A stretch of DNA of 64,000 nucleotides from Pegea sp. RAD2-039 (Eukaryota > Chordata > Thaliacea > Salpida > Salpidae): the NCBI GenBank assembly GCA_034620365.1, contig JAQGEQ010000004.1:1-64000 (forward strand), read 5' to 3'. The notes under the pieces were generated by a model that saw only the letters and a program-made list of their open reading frames with translations, was not told the DNA's origin and searched no databases. Position 1 is the first letter of the stretch. Each line of letters opens with the position of its first letter. Shown here piece by piece: positions 36,011 to 48,906 of the stretch. Position numbers and translations under genes: made by a program.

Positions 36011-37270
36011 CTACCAGAAAGTATAACCAGCCCCGCTACCAGAACCACTTACAAAATTACCTTTCTGTTGACCAGCTATTACATTATGTCCTTGGGAAGC
36101 AGCAATTTGAGCGGCATTAGGTGCAACCCCGGGTGGTGGTGGCTAGAAAATAGTTTGATGTGAAGCTACAAATGTTGAAGTAGATGACTTACAGGTAAAG
36201 ATGCAGCCGTGTTTCCATCAAATCGAGCCCCTGAGTCAAATGTGTTGTTGACAACTACTGTGGTTTGTTGTGGCGGGGGAGAATATTGTGCTGGGGGCTG
36301 CTGTTCAATTTCAATTACATTTAATCCTTCAAAACTTATAAAAAGTTAACTTTAAACTTTTCTAAATAACAAAAACATTGTGGAAACATTTATCATTTAA
36401 TATTATTTAATGTTACCAAATAGCAAAAGTTGAAAATATTATCCAACTTTAGTTGAAACAAATTATTCAATTTTTGAATTATAAGTTTTGTGCTTCTTTT
36501 TCTACTCACATTTTGTAGAAAGGAATTTGGTTGAGGATACTCAGAATATCCAGGAAGACCGGGGACTTGATGGTTACCAGGTAATAGGGCACCAGTAGGT
36601 TGTGCAGTGGCCGTATATGGCGGTGGTACTAAAAGAAAAGTTCAAGGATTTACAGAATTTCAAAATTAGAATGAAAATATCAAAAAGAAATGATTAATAA
36701 TTTGAATATAGAAAGTTCGTGAACAATTATTAAAAAAAATTAATTAAAAACCAAAATTATTAAACTAACTTTATTAATTACATTGATTAAAAAATATTCA
36801 AAAACAAATTTGAAAATTTCAGTTGATGATTGTAAAATTTTGTTATGATATGCACCTGCCTGAGTTGGATATGCACCTGCCTGAGTTGGATATGCACCTG
36901 CCTGAGTTGGATATGGTGCTGCCTGAGTTGGATATGCACCTGCCTGAGTTGGATATGGTGCTGCCTGAGTTGGATAAGATTGTTTTGGATAAGAACTTGT
37001 CTCAAGCAAGCCTAAACAAAAATGTTTATTATTAAACTATTTGAATCTCTTTAAATAAGAATTTAAAATCCTAATTTTATTACAAGCTTGTTGAAGATTA
37101 ATATTTTCCTAAATTAACAATTCTAACAACTATTATTATCAATAATTGAAATTTTATCTATAATTCTTAAAATTTGTAGGACCCTAAAATATATTTTTTT
37201 ATTTCAAAGTTACAAAAAAAGTTTATATTATAAAAATAAACAAACTTTTACTGGCTTCTTTTTTAGACAT
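36011..37270 (-). CDS. DAZAP2: DAZAP2, proline-rich adaptor protein
   Basis: Five minus-strand exons: 37252-37270, 36856-37011, 36510-36628, 36193-36300 and 36011-36142, giving 177 aa (human 168). The N-terminus is a run of YPTQA units, echoing the YPTQPTYP start of the human protein. The C-terminus (FDSGARFDGNTAASLPPPPP, then APNAAQ, GHNVIAGQQKGNFVSG and GYTFW) follows the most conserved part of DAZAP2 almost residue by residue. Known role: a small hub that binds DAZ, SARA, TCF and E3 ligases through its Pro/Tyr-rich sequence. The first exon codes only six residues. The exon 4 acceptor (ATTGAACAG before CAGCCCCCAGC) has a poor pyrimidine tract; it is chosen because it is the only one nearby that keeps phase without a stop. 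The exon 2 donor is the last of four equivalent sites in the tandem repeat. Confidence 0.92.
36852..36977 (-). repeat. 21-bp tandem repeat in DAZAP2 exon 2
   Basis: Six copies of a 21-bp unit encode YPTQAGA or YPTQAAP on the minus strand. Units with GCAGGTGCATAT each contain a usable splice donor (CAG before GTGCAT); the GCAGCACCATAT variant does not. The unit length keeps the reading frame. Confidence 0.9.
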
Positions 37271-38879
37271 ATTGAAATGAATAAAATGAAAAAAATATCT
37301 ATAAAACAAAAATTCAACATTTTTTAAAACATTATTTTTTATATTAATATATGTCTCGAATTATACAAAATAATTAATAAATTAGTTTCTAAATAAATGA
37401 TACTACAACAAAAAACAAATTATTTTAAACAATTTCTACATTTTACAAATGAAAAAACTATTTTAAATTAATAAAATAAGTAGAAAGTAGGAATAAAAAA
37501 GTCTTAAAAACTGTTTACCAAATTTTTTAAAGGTCTTTTAGGGAGTACCTGATATTATTAAAGAGAATTGTTATTTACTCATGTGACCATACAGTTAGCC
37601 ACAAAACGGTGCTTCCAAAAGATTTTTACTAAATTATTGTTAACAACTAATACTGCGAAACTATTTTTGTACAATTTTTTGTAAAAATCTCGGCCGTGAA
37701 AGTTATTTATTAATTTTTGAAAAAGGTGATTCATAGTTATTTCGATAATTATTATTCGTTTAACTAAGGATAACTTTTATGATGATTTTGTCATTGTTGG
37801 GGTTTTCTCCATTTTAATCTATTTATGTTAGTCGTCTTAATAAAGCTCGATATAAAGAGTCATTATCATTACAGTCATAAAGATTTGGTGAGAGTGTTAA
37901 CATCCAAAACTTTCAACAAAGTTTACATTTACTACAATACTTTCAAACATCCGCAAGGTAGAAGTTCTTAACCCTTACATAATGCCAAATTTAGTTCATT
38001 CCTGCTATAAGTTTATAAACAAGTGATAAATTTCGTTGCAATCTTAGAAAAATATTAATTTCAAATGATCTAATTTTATTTTGCACTTGTTTCCTAAACA
38101 TGAAATCAGTAAACAATGAAGCTACAGGGCGAATAGAGGTATAAACTCTGATCATATGAAAATATAAATTTACTGAGTTGAAGTTAGAAATAAAACAAAA
38201 CTTATCACACAATATGAAAACTATTAACATGGTCACCATTGGCAACAAGTACCCACATAAAGCTTAGTGAGGCATTTTAATACTTACGTGAACTATTTTT
38301 ATAAAAAGTCATTAAAATAATTGAATTTATCAAAATATTAACTTTATGTAAATGTTTAAAATCACAAAATACTATTTGAATTTAAAAATCTGTATCGTTC
38401 TAGATTAGGATTGATTTTACTTTCAACGATTTAAAGCTGTTTCTAAGCATAATATAATCCACAAAATACTTTTAACAGAAGTTTTATTTTATTCAGTAAA
38501 TTCGTAGTTCTCTTACGTAGTGTTTATTTAAGCCATCCATAAGTTAATTAGCAAATAATCAGATTTGTAACAAATAAATGTTCAGATTTCATAAAGTTTC
38601 TTAAAACACTTTTGAGATGATTTATTTTTGTAAGTTGCAAAAAGCAAATTTCAAACAACAATTTTGTGTTTGAGAAATTCTAGAATTAATTATCTGTTTA
38701 CAAAAGATAAAAATCAGCTTGTAAAAAATCAAATTATTTAAAGCAATTTTAACAAAATCAAAAAACTTTGATAAGTTACTATACACCTAATTATTAAAAC
38801 ATCGGAAAAATAAAGATTTTATAAAAAGATTTATAAAGAGAAAAATGCCAGAAAAAGTAAGAAAACAACAAATAGAAGA
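37271..38879. other. Between LZIC and DAZAP2, no gene seen
   Basis: AT-rich spacer between two genes on the same strand; at 1.6 kb it is too long for an operon-like pair. It should hold the DAZAP2 promoter and the LZIC 3' untranslated region. The open stretch 37991-38248 (minus) is unrecognised. Confidence 0.55.
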
Positions 38880-40224
<1,345 letters not shown>

Positions 40225-41531
40225 CTATAAAAATAATAAAAAAGGTGTAAAAACATAAAAATAAAAAATTGATATGATAAAAAGAGTTTTTCATTTCACA
40301 CAATATGTAAGACAGCTGATAAAAGTAAGAATTTAAAAAACCTATTTAAAAACTAATTTACTAAAAGAGCCGATAAAGGTGAAAAAATTTAATATTTTCA
40401 ATTTAAGGAGTAATTTTTTATATTATTATTGAAGATAATATATATTTTTTTTAAATTTAAAATAAATGTCATTAAAAAGTATATTAATTTGTAAATTGTT
40501 TGAAAAAAATATTAAATATAATCAACATAAAATCTAAAATAAAAAGTTGTTAAAAACTAAAAAACAAATTTTAACTTTTTACAAAATGTAAATAAAAAGC
40601 TGCGTTAGTACCAAAATGGCTTTTTAATTGTTTTTTTAAACACATGAAGACCAAATATATTGTGATAGATATAAACAAAAAAGTTAATTTATATCTTCTA
40701 TTTGTATAAAAACTACATTTTTCTTACTATTTTTAAGTAAATCTGCAATCCTATAGTTTTTTTAAGGTGTGCAGTGAACAATACCAAGTATTGGTCATAT
40801 TATATGTCTTTATTTGATGTTATAAAATATTTAAAATTAAAACGGTTTAAGGAAGAATTTATGCACCAACTATTTGTTTGATCAAGTAATAAAAAAATAA
40901 ATATAGATAAAAAAAATAGTACTCAATATGAAAACATTAATTTGTTGTTTTTAAAAATATTGAAAAAATATTATTTTCCGGTAGAAACAAATTAGTAGTG
41001 AAACTTGTCTCATTATCTATGTATTCACAAAGTAGAAGCGGTTATTAAAGATTTTAAGAATTGCTTTAGCTTCTTTCTTAACTATCAACCGTAAAAAAAG
41101 CTTTTTACAAAACAATAGATTCAATTTGATTCTGATAAATTTTATAAATTCCAATAATTGGTAAATATTAAAAAACTGCCGATGAAACAATCATCAAATA
41201 AATTAATTTTGATTATTTTCTTTGAAAGTTGCTTTGTGAAAAACTTCTTCTGTAAATCTTAACAAATTTTGTTGAACTTTTTTGGAATTTATAATTTAGT
41301 TTAAAATTTAATTTTTTATTCTTTATTAAACAAAGAGTTTGATTTTAAAGAGCTAAAAGAGAAAAATTTGAAAAGAAACTGAAACTTTGTTTTTGGCGTT
41401 TCAGAAGATTTAATCAAAATAAGGAAGTTAGCTACAAGCTTCATCAAAGAAAAGAAAATATTTCTTTGCATTCTTATCTTAGCTGACAGCTAACTAGGTT
41501 GTTGGGTCAAGATATTCTGATTTTCTTTCAA
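40225..41531. other. Intergenic, no gene seen
   Basis: AT-rich region between the start of LZIC and the start of the secreted repeat protein, which are divergent. It probably holds both promoters; no clear TATA pair like that of the FABP genes was found. Confidence 0.5.
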
Positions 41532-43161
41532 ATGGACTTTTTCGGATTTCTCATTTTTGTCTTGATAGTTACAACAAGTGCAAGGACAATAAGGTTCGCT
41601 GACAAAGTCGTTAGTTTTTTATTGTCATAAACTAATTAAAATTAATATTTTTATCAAAACACATTTGAGTGGAGTTGAATACTTAAATTTAACTTTTAGT
41701 AAATTAATATAAGTTTTTTGACTTTTTAAATTTTAACATTTTCAATTTTATGAAGAAAAGACGAGAATTCATCAGAAACTTCAAAAATTAAAGTAAGTTG
41801 AAAATGTTGATAGATTTTAATTAGGAATTTAGCGATTTTGTTTCTTTTAGCTTTTTATGATTTTTAGTTACTGACAGCAACTTTGGTTTTGAATTGAATA
41901 TGTTTTTCTTTCATTAGAATTCACTTAAAATTTTATTTGCAAGATTCGTTTCTTAAATACTCAATTTAATAGCTTCCAACTTTACAGACTCTTTACTTTG
42001 AATTACTTATTGAAGAAAGATACTGAATATTTTTCATTTATTTACATTCTAAACAACTTAATTTGATGTAATTAACTTAGCAAGTATAGATTTAAAACCT
42101 GCTTGAACCCTTAAATTTTAAAGGACTGTAATATTTTAAATTTCATAATATTCCAAATATAGACTTTAAAAGAATAAAGCTTGGTTGCAATTAAGATCAA
42201 CTATTAAACGTCTTATTTAGTATCTGGTGATTTCTACCTAAAAATGTTTTTGAATGTTAAAAGGTATTTGAAAAAAGTATCTTTAATTTAAAGAACGGAA
42301 TAAACTTAGAAAAGAATTGGAAAAAAGACTTTTTAAAAAGTAATTCTTTTTATCTTTTTTTTTGGTTTCATAACATTCAAAATTAAAAAATTTTACAGTT
42401 TTTTATTAAAAGTCTACTATAAAAAATATTTTAGAAAATTACAAATAAGATATTGAACTTAATGAAAAGATTGACAAAGTCATTTACACTTAAGCTATTT
42501 TGTATAAAATATTAAAGGTGACTATGACAAAGTAAAATCTTTAATTGGCAATCAACTTCTCAAAACAAAAACTGTTCATTCAATACATGAAGAAAGAAAC
42601 CCAAACAAGAAATTGAAGACAGTTAAAGATAAAATTGAAGAAAGCAACAAACAAAGCAACTTTCAAGAGTTCGTTCAAAATATCTATTATAATGCTGGTA
42701 TACCAAATAGTCGATCAACTTTTGTTCAAAATGTTTATTATGGTAAAAGTAACCCTAACAAGCACCAGATAATTATCTCAAATGGTCATAATTCTAATTC
42801 TACCCCTAACAAGCACCAGATAATTATCTCAAATGGTCATAATTCTAAGTCTAACAAGCACCAGATAATTATCTCAAATGGTCATAATTCTAATTCTAAG
42901 CCTAACAAGCACCAGAGAATTATCTCAAATGGTCATAATTCTAATTCTAACCCTAACAAGCACCAGATAATTATCTCAAATGGTCATAATTCTAAGCCTA
43001 ACAAGCACCAGATAATTATCTCAAATGGTCATAATTCTAAGCCTAACAAGCACCAACATTCTAATAATGTTCACAAACACAAACACGGGTTTTATAGATT
43101 CTTAAAAAATATAGGAAGCATATCTCGTCTTTTGTCTAATCTTGGAGACGAACAGGTTTAA
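41532..43161 (+). CDS. Unrecognised secreted protein with Asn/His-rich tandem repeats
   Basis: I do not recognise a family. The first exon starts at ATG 41532 and reads MDFFGFLIFVLIVTTSARTI, a good signal peptide. The main exon opens near 42518 (acceptor TATTAAAG) and runs to the stop at 43159-43161. It encodes a short Lys-rich piece (DYDKVKSLIGNQLLKTKTVH), two imperfect copies of a FVQNxYY segment, then six repeats built on NKHQIIISNGHNS, a His/Lys stretch (HKHKHGF), and a final amphipathic cationic segment FYRFLKNIGSISRLLSNLG followed by DEQV. The join between the exons is not settled: several weak phase-1 donors exist (near 41577 and 41613) and a middle exon may be missed. No catalytic motif, Cys pattern or membrane span is seen. 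Layout (signal, spacer, repeats, terminal amphipathic helix) resembles a peptide precursor, possibly antimicrobial; that is inference. Confidence 0.6.
42752..43064 (+). repeat. Coding tandem repeat of 42-51 bp in the secreted protein
   Basis: Six units of AACAAGCACCAGATAATTAT plus CTCAAATGGTCATAATTC, separated by variable linkers of 6-15 bp (AAT TCT, AAG CCT and so on). The core is nearly invariant at the DNA level, while linkers change by whole codons, so the frame is kept. Confidence 0.9.
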
Positions 43162-43547
43162 ACAAATCATTTTGAAATAAAATTTAGAAAAAGAATTAAT
43201 ATTTTGTAAAAATCGTCACCATAATTTAAAACATTTTCATTTCGAATTAATTTGTTAACTATTTCAGCGCTTGATAGCATTTTTTGATTTAAAAATAAAA
43301 TTTGTTTGATTGAATATCACAGTATATTATTATTATATTATTCTAGTTATGATTATAATAAGTTTTACAGTAAAATAAAACATTTTGAAAATAAGCTTGA
43401 ATTGTTTTTTAATAAAATTGTTTGGCTTATTTCAGTTAAAAAAGATGGTTTAATGAAAAATATTTTTGTAGTTTTTATTTTCCGAAATAAATTTAGTTTT
43501 TCAAAGTATTCATTTTTTTCCCTTAATATTCTACAACTATTTAATCT

Positions 43548-43975
43548 CCGTAGTGTATGTCTCCGTAGTGTAGCGGTTATCATACCCGCCTACCAAGCGG
43601 GAGGTTTTGGGCTTAAAATCCAGGTTGACACATATTTGCGACAAGGAAAAGTCTATAAAAACCCGGGTAGAAATGTTAGTCTGTTTTATGACAACACTTC
43701 TAAGAGACGCAAAACTCCGAATTTAAAGCCAGAGTTGGAGCTTCGTAAGCAGTTTGTCGTTGTACTCAGTGTCTTTATGGAAGCTTCTGTGACGTCAGTT
43801 GGGTGTAGCTGCATCAATTCTTCTGTTCCGCTACATTTCCTTGTTGGCGTGGAGAGTGGAATTCTGCTGCATGAGCAACAACTGGATCTTCATAAAATTT
43901 GCCCTTGTTTACATCATGACTGTTCTCGGTCGAGACTGGCCATTTCCTTATGTTCTTTGCAGCATAAATATCTGA
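43548..43975 (+). mobile_element. SINE copy 4, most complete
   Basis: A tRNA-like head starts near 43559 (CTCCGTAGTGTAGCGGTTAT for the A-box region, then the anticodon-arm-like CCCGCCTACCAAGCGGG and a decayed B-box GGTTTTGGGCTTAAAATCC). The body follows with GACAAGGAAAAGTCTATAAA, GCAGTTTGTCGTTGTACTCA and CTTGTTGGCGTGGAG. A 15-bp piece of the head (TCTCCGTAGTGTATG) is duplicated just upstream. The body carries a long open frame that also appears in other copies; it is a by-product of low TAA/TAG content, not a gene. Confidence 0.85.
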
Positions 43976-44979
43976 AATAATTAAAACTCCTTAAGAGAGC
44001 TTTATTTTATTATAAAAAATAAAAGTAAAAAACGACGAATAACTCAACACCAAAAGACTAATAAACAAATATTATTTTGAATAGGATTTACGTAAAATAA
44101 TTTTTGCTGTAAATCAATCATTTATAATTAATGAGAAAATAATTGGATAATAACAAAGAGGGTCACCCATATTTAAAACTTTCTTTCCAGTCATCATATT
44201 TATCCATCATCTACTTCAGTAGATAAAGTAAGTCGGAAATATCCTCTTTATAGGACAAAACCATTCAAGATCATCCTTAAATAACTCTCGTTCCTCAATG
44301 AATGTTGGGCTAGGTTTTGCTTCATTTACATTCGGTAAGTCACCAGCAGTTCTTCTTCTAAGCTATCTTGAAATAAGGTCACTGGACGTTCGTTTTGGTT
44401 GAGAGTTGATGCTACATCACTTGCATCGTATTCAATAGTGGCTCCATTAATGGCTTGTAATATTGACTTGGCTTCTTGAGTTCTTCAAAGTCCTGAATCT
44501 CTCTTCTCATCTCTCTTCAAATCATGAAATGCGGAAAGCTCTACTATTATAATTAGTTGTAAAAGCATCCCTTTCTGTGAATAGATTTATTGTTTGACTG
44601 TAGTTAACGGCTAATCTTTTCACTATTTCGGCCACTACACATTAATCCCTTCCTGAACTATTACTGGGCCTCACTTTCATTAACGAGCTTTTTAAATTCC
44701 ACTAATCCATGGCTTCAATAGAAACAAATCAAACTTGCCACTGAAAAATATTTTAACTTCTCAATAAATAAACCTTCAAACTCTAACCTAACTGACTCAT
44801 ATTCAAACAACAATAAATTTCTCAATTTCAGGTCATCAAGACCTGAGGACTTTCATTATGGACAAAAGTTCAAATTGATTCATCAAATTCATACCAAATT
44901 ATAAAATCTTTTACAGAAAATATTTGTTCATTTTTAAAGCTTTTAATCATATATCTTAAATTAGCGTTTAACTCTTCAA
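43976..44979. other. Unassigned, possibly decayed coding DNA at 44165-44700
   Basis: The stretch 44165-44700 has more GC than its flanks. Read on the minus strand, it gives broken protein-like fragments interrupted by several stops. It may be a dead transposon or gene remnant next to the LINE, but I could not name it. Confidence 0.4.
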
Positions 44980-45745
44980 TTAAGAGTCCTAACCTTAAAA
45001 AGATAAACAAAAAACTTGAATCTATTCAAAATCTTTTACAAGAAAAGCTTGATGTGGCATATCCCTTTTCTTCATACGAAGACTGTCTCTCAATCTCAAT
45101 AACAACTCTAAGTGATTTGCGCGAGACCAGAAAGACATTTCGTAGAGCTGCAAGAAAATTCGAAAGGCCTTGTTAAATCGAACAGATCTAAGCTACAGCA
45201 GCAAAGGGTGACACTAAATCTGTTTATGATGGTGTTAGATGTGCAACCAGACCCACAAAACCGCTCCGCTGCAATCTACTACAGAGATCTTGTACAATAA
45301 AGACGAGCAACTAGGTTAGGTGGATGGAACATTTCGCCCCTTTACTCCCAACGAAACACCGTGACCAACACGCTAGATAAAATAGAACGATTACCAATCA
45401 CACACGATGGAACGTTGGATAAAGTGGAACAACTACCAATCATACACGATCTAGATTGCAAACCAACAAGAGAAGAACTCAGAAAATCCATTTCAGCAAT
45501 CGGTTCTGGAAAACCAGCAGGTAGTAGCGGTATATCCTCAGACCTACTGAAACAATGTAAAACTTGCCGTCTGCCCCTTATCCACGATATTTTAATCAAA
45601 TGTTGGAAGGAAGAAGATGTTTCAGAAGACATGTGGTATGTAAAGAGTATAACACGTTGCACAAAAACAAGGGTGCTAGGTCTGATTGCAACAATTACAA
45701 AGGGATATTCTTGCTTAACATTGTAGGCATTCGCTCGTGTGCTAC
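44980..45745 (+). mobile_element. Dead LINE fragment, N-terminal part of reverse transcriptase
   Basis: Plus-strand fragments in changing frames follow the standard order of a non-LTR retrotransposon before and into the RT: AAKGDTKSVYDGV, then WMEHFAPLL, then LDCKPTREELRKSISAIGSG and KPAGSSGISSDLLKQC, then HDILIKCWKEEDVSEDM, then, after a +1 or -1 shift near 45650, HKNKGARSDCNNYKGIFLLNIVG. The copy stops just after the position of RT motif 2 and has no YADD. The several frameshifts and stops make it inactive. A small internal duplication (RLPITH/QLPIIHD) lies near 45390-45450. It belongs to a different lineage from the LINE at 34080-35090. Confidence 0.85.
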
Positions 45746-48700
45746 TTCCTCGCCTTATTATTATTCAGATTTTTCATTATTTTTCTGCTGATATCGTTTT
45801 GTTTTTGTTCATCTACAGCTATTCGTTGAATAAATATAAATAAATATACCACAATATCCAAATTTCGTTGAATATTATTTTATAGTTAAAAAGTTTTTAC
45901 ATAAAGTGATGAAATAATTTTTTTAAGGGTTTTTAAAAATCTGAATTTAAAAATCTAAAATTGTTGTTTATGAAATAAGCTACTATAAAATATATTTCGA
46001 TTATCGTCGCTTCAAGTTGTCTACAAGAATTTAGTATTTTTTCTAGAAACCAAAATTTTAAGATTCAGTGTTCAAGAATTTTAAATCAAAATATTTACTT
46101 ACAGAGCTTTCTGTCTATTAAAAAGTTTCAATAAATAATTTTTATTACTTGACAAATAGTTCTATGTACTCAACAAACGGAATTTATATTCAAATATTTT
46201 TTGAATGTTTTAATAATGTTCCAAACATTTTCGAAAATCCAGTTTACTGCTTTTCGACTTATTTCAATAATCACAAATTTTCATCCATTAATTTCTTTCA
46301 AGCACCAAAATATTATCTTTTTAATATAGATTTTATTGAATGAAACTTGATTAAAAGTGTTATTGTTTGTTTAGTGGGTTTTACTCCTACCCATAAATTG
46401 TTTTTGTTATTTTTATCATTTCATATCGATTTAAACTCAGATAACCCGACACTAAAAAGTAAACTTTTTTAACTTTTAAATTATCTTCGAAATAATTTTT
46501 ACATTTAAAGCTTTGGAAATATTTTTGAATTTTAATCATTTCTTAGATATTTTTTCACCAGTTACGAATTTATTAAAAAAAAAGATTTTTCTATATTACT
46601 AACTGTTTCTGTTTATTTCTTTAAGACTTTTTCTGTTTTTTAGCTTTTAAGAGTAGTAAAAAAATGAAATTTGATTTTTTTTGTTTAAAGTAGAAAACGT
46701 TAGTATTTTAATAGTGATTACAAATAAATAAAAAATAAGTACAAAGTGTAACCAAAAGTTCATCTATAAATGATTTTTATTTTTAATATTATTTGATAGG
46801 TTTAGTAAGTCGTCAGAAAACTTAATCCTTGTACCATATGTATTTATGACAGTTAAAAATAAGTTTATCATTTAGTTGAAATTAATATTCATTTTAACAG
46901 CTTTATAATTTGAAATGTTAAGTTAATGGATTATATAGGTTTATTGAAAAAACAATATAAAGATTCTGATTTTGATAGGCCTTCAAGCTTATTAGACACT
47001 TTGTGCTAAAATTTTTCATATTTTAAGCCTGGTGAGTGTTAGGTGGCTAGATAGTTACTTTGTAATAGTAATTATCAAGTAAAATTATTGAGAGTAGAAC
47101 TTCTTTTAAAGTACAAAGTTGACATGAAGTTTATATAAGGACCTAATAGATCTTTTAAAATAATATAATTTTGAAGTAGATAATTTAAAGATAGTTTTAA
47201 AGCTTTTGTAAAATTGAAATAGCATACTTTTGCATAATTACAAAACACTATTTTATAGTTTTCTCAAGCTTTGGAACATTTTTATACCAAAAAATTAGAA
47301 CTAGATAGAGGTAGTGGTTATAATTAAACAAAATAATTTAGATTAATTCTTGAAATATTTTTATCGGTAACATATTTAACAATATTGAATAGTGTGTAAA
47401 GGTTATTTGATTTAATTGTGAATACTAGTCGCTATATTTTTCTTTAGTGCAGTTTTAGACAATTTTAGTAAACGTCATCTATTATTAATTCTTATTGAAC
47501 TTTCAAAAGTTACTAAAACTAAAATAAGTTAAAAGCTTTTTTTACCAGTTTTGGCAGTGCGGAGTTTGAATAGGGTTTGTTTGTGGAATTACGTCATTGT
47601 AAACCGCCAATGGATTTTTATTAGAATTTACACATTTAATTATACTATGCCAACTAAAAGACTGAAATATTTCAGCTTTTTTGTTTATAAATATGCATGA
47701 ATCTAGAAATTTAATTACTTTAGGCAGAGTGGCTGTGTTTGTTTACAAGATGATTTTAATTAAAATTTTGCTAGTATCTACGTAATTTATTAATATTTTT
47801 TTCTTTGTTACATTTTTTATTTTTAGAATTTTTTTTTTCAATATTTTTACAAATAAATTAAACTTTTTATTCTATTTTAGACATCAATATCATGACTGAA
47901 AACTATTTATAACTAAATATTTATCAACATGTAGTTAGATATAATTTTTGTACAAATAGATCATTACAAATTGTTTTATTCTTTACTTTTTACTTTTAGA
48001 ATTAAAGAAATAAGTTGAGATATATATTCTATAAATTTGTTGTCTTTTTTTACAACTTTTACTGCCTTTGTACTTGAATATTAAAAAAACTTATAAAGCA
48101 TTCTTGTAAATCACTTAAGGTTTGTATTTAAAGTATATAAACCCTTTATAAGATAACTTTAATATAAAACTGGTATTATATTTATAAATCAAATTATATT
48201 ATTTGTAAATAATCTTATATTATAAGTTTAAATAATTTTTGTAAGCTTTAAATTATTTTAGTTTTAAATTATAAGCTTAAAAGAAAATCAGTTTAAATAA
48301 AATTGTTTTTCAGATTTAACATTTTTATCAGCATACAATCTATGATACACTAAAGGTTATTATTATTTTTTGTTGATTATTTATGTTTCTATTGTTTGAA
48401 AAACAAAGTTGATTTTGTTGAATTTATCTTCTTGGTATATTTGAGTTTTGTTTTGAACTATTAAAAGCATGTTTTATAAAAAATATTTTTAGCTGAGTTT
48501 TTGTGTTGTTAAAAAGTTTATTAATTATAATTATTATTTTTTAATTAATAAATTTAAAGTTGATGACTAAATCATAAAATTTGGTCTCTTCTATTGAAGA
48601 ATTATCAACAATATTCAAATTTTATTTTATATAAATGCAAATACCTCGTCTTGTTGATGAGGTAGTAAAACTGATAAACTGTTCAAAGATTTTATTATCT

Positions 48701-48906
48701 ATCTGAGTTTATCTACTTTCCACAAAAAACTTTTAAAGATTAGATATATTAAGAAAACCTTTTACTTGAAATCTTCTAATTATTTCATCTTTTATTTTAA
48801 AGGATTTTTATGAATGCTAATAAGAATATTAGGGTATAAAGAAACTAAGAACCAAAACTTTTTGAGTTTTTTAATATTTGATCAATTTTTTGAAGTACTC
48901 AAACCT
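45746..48906. other. Intergenic, no gene seen
   Basis: 3.2 kb of AT-rich DNA leading to RAPGEF1. The start is an AATAAATATAAATAAATATA tail that may belong to the preceding LINE fragment. Untranslated first exons and the promoter of RAPGEF1 may lie here but were not recognised. Confidence 0.55.

Noticed and set aside
42752-43064. The regular repeats as a possible CRISPR array
   Set aside because: Units are in-frame coding repeats with short codon-length linkers, in a eukaryotic spliced gene; there are no unique spacers.
43306-43980. A 224-codon open frame on the plus strand
   Set aside because: It covers AT-rich flank plus the SINE body at 43548-43975. The second half recurs in other SINE copies on both strands, so it is an open frame through a mobile element, not a gene.
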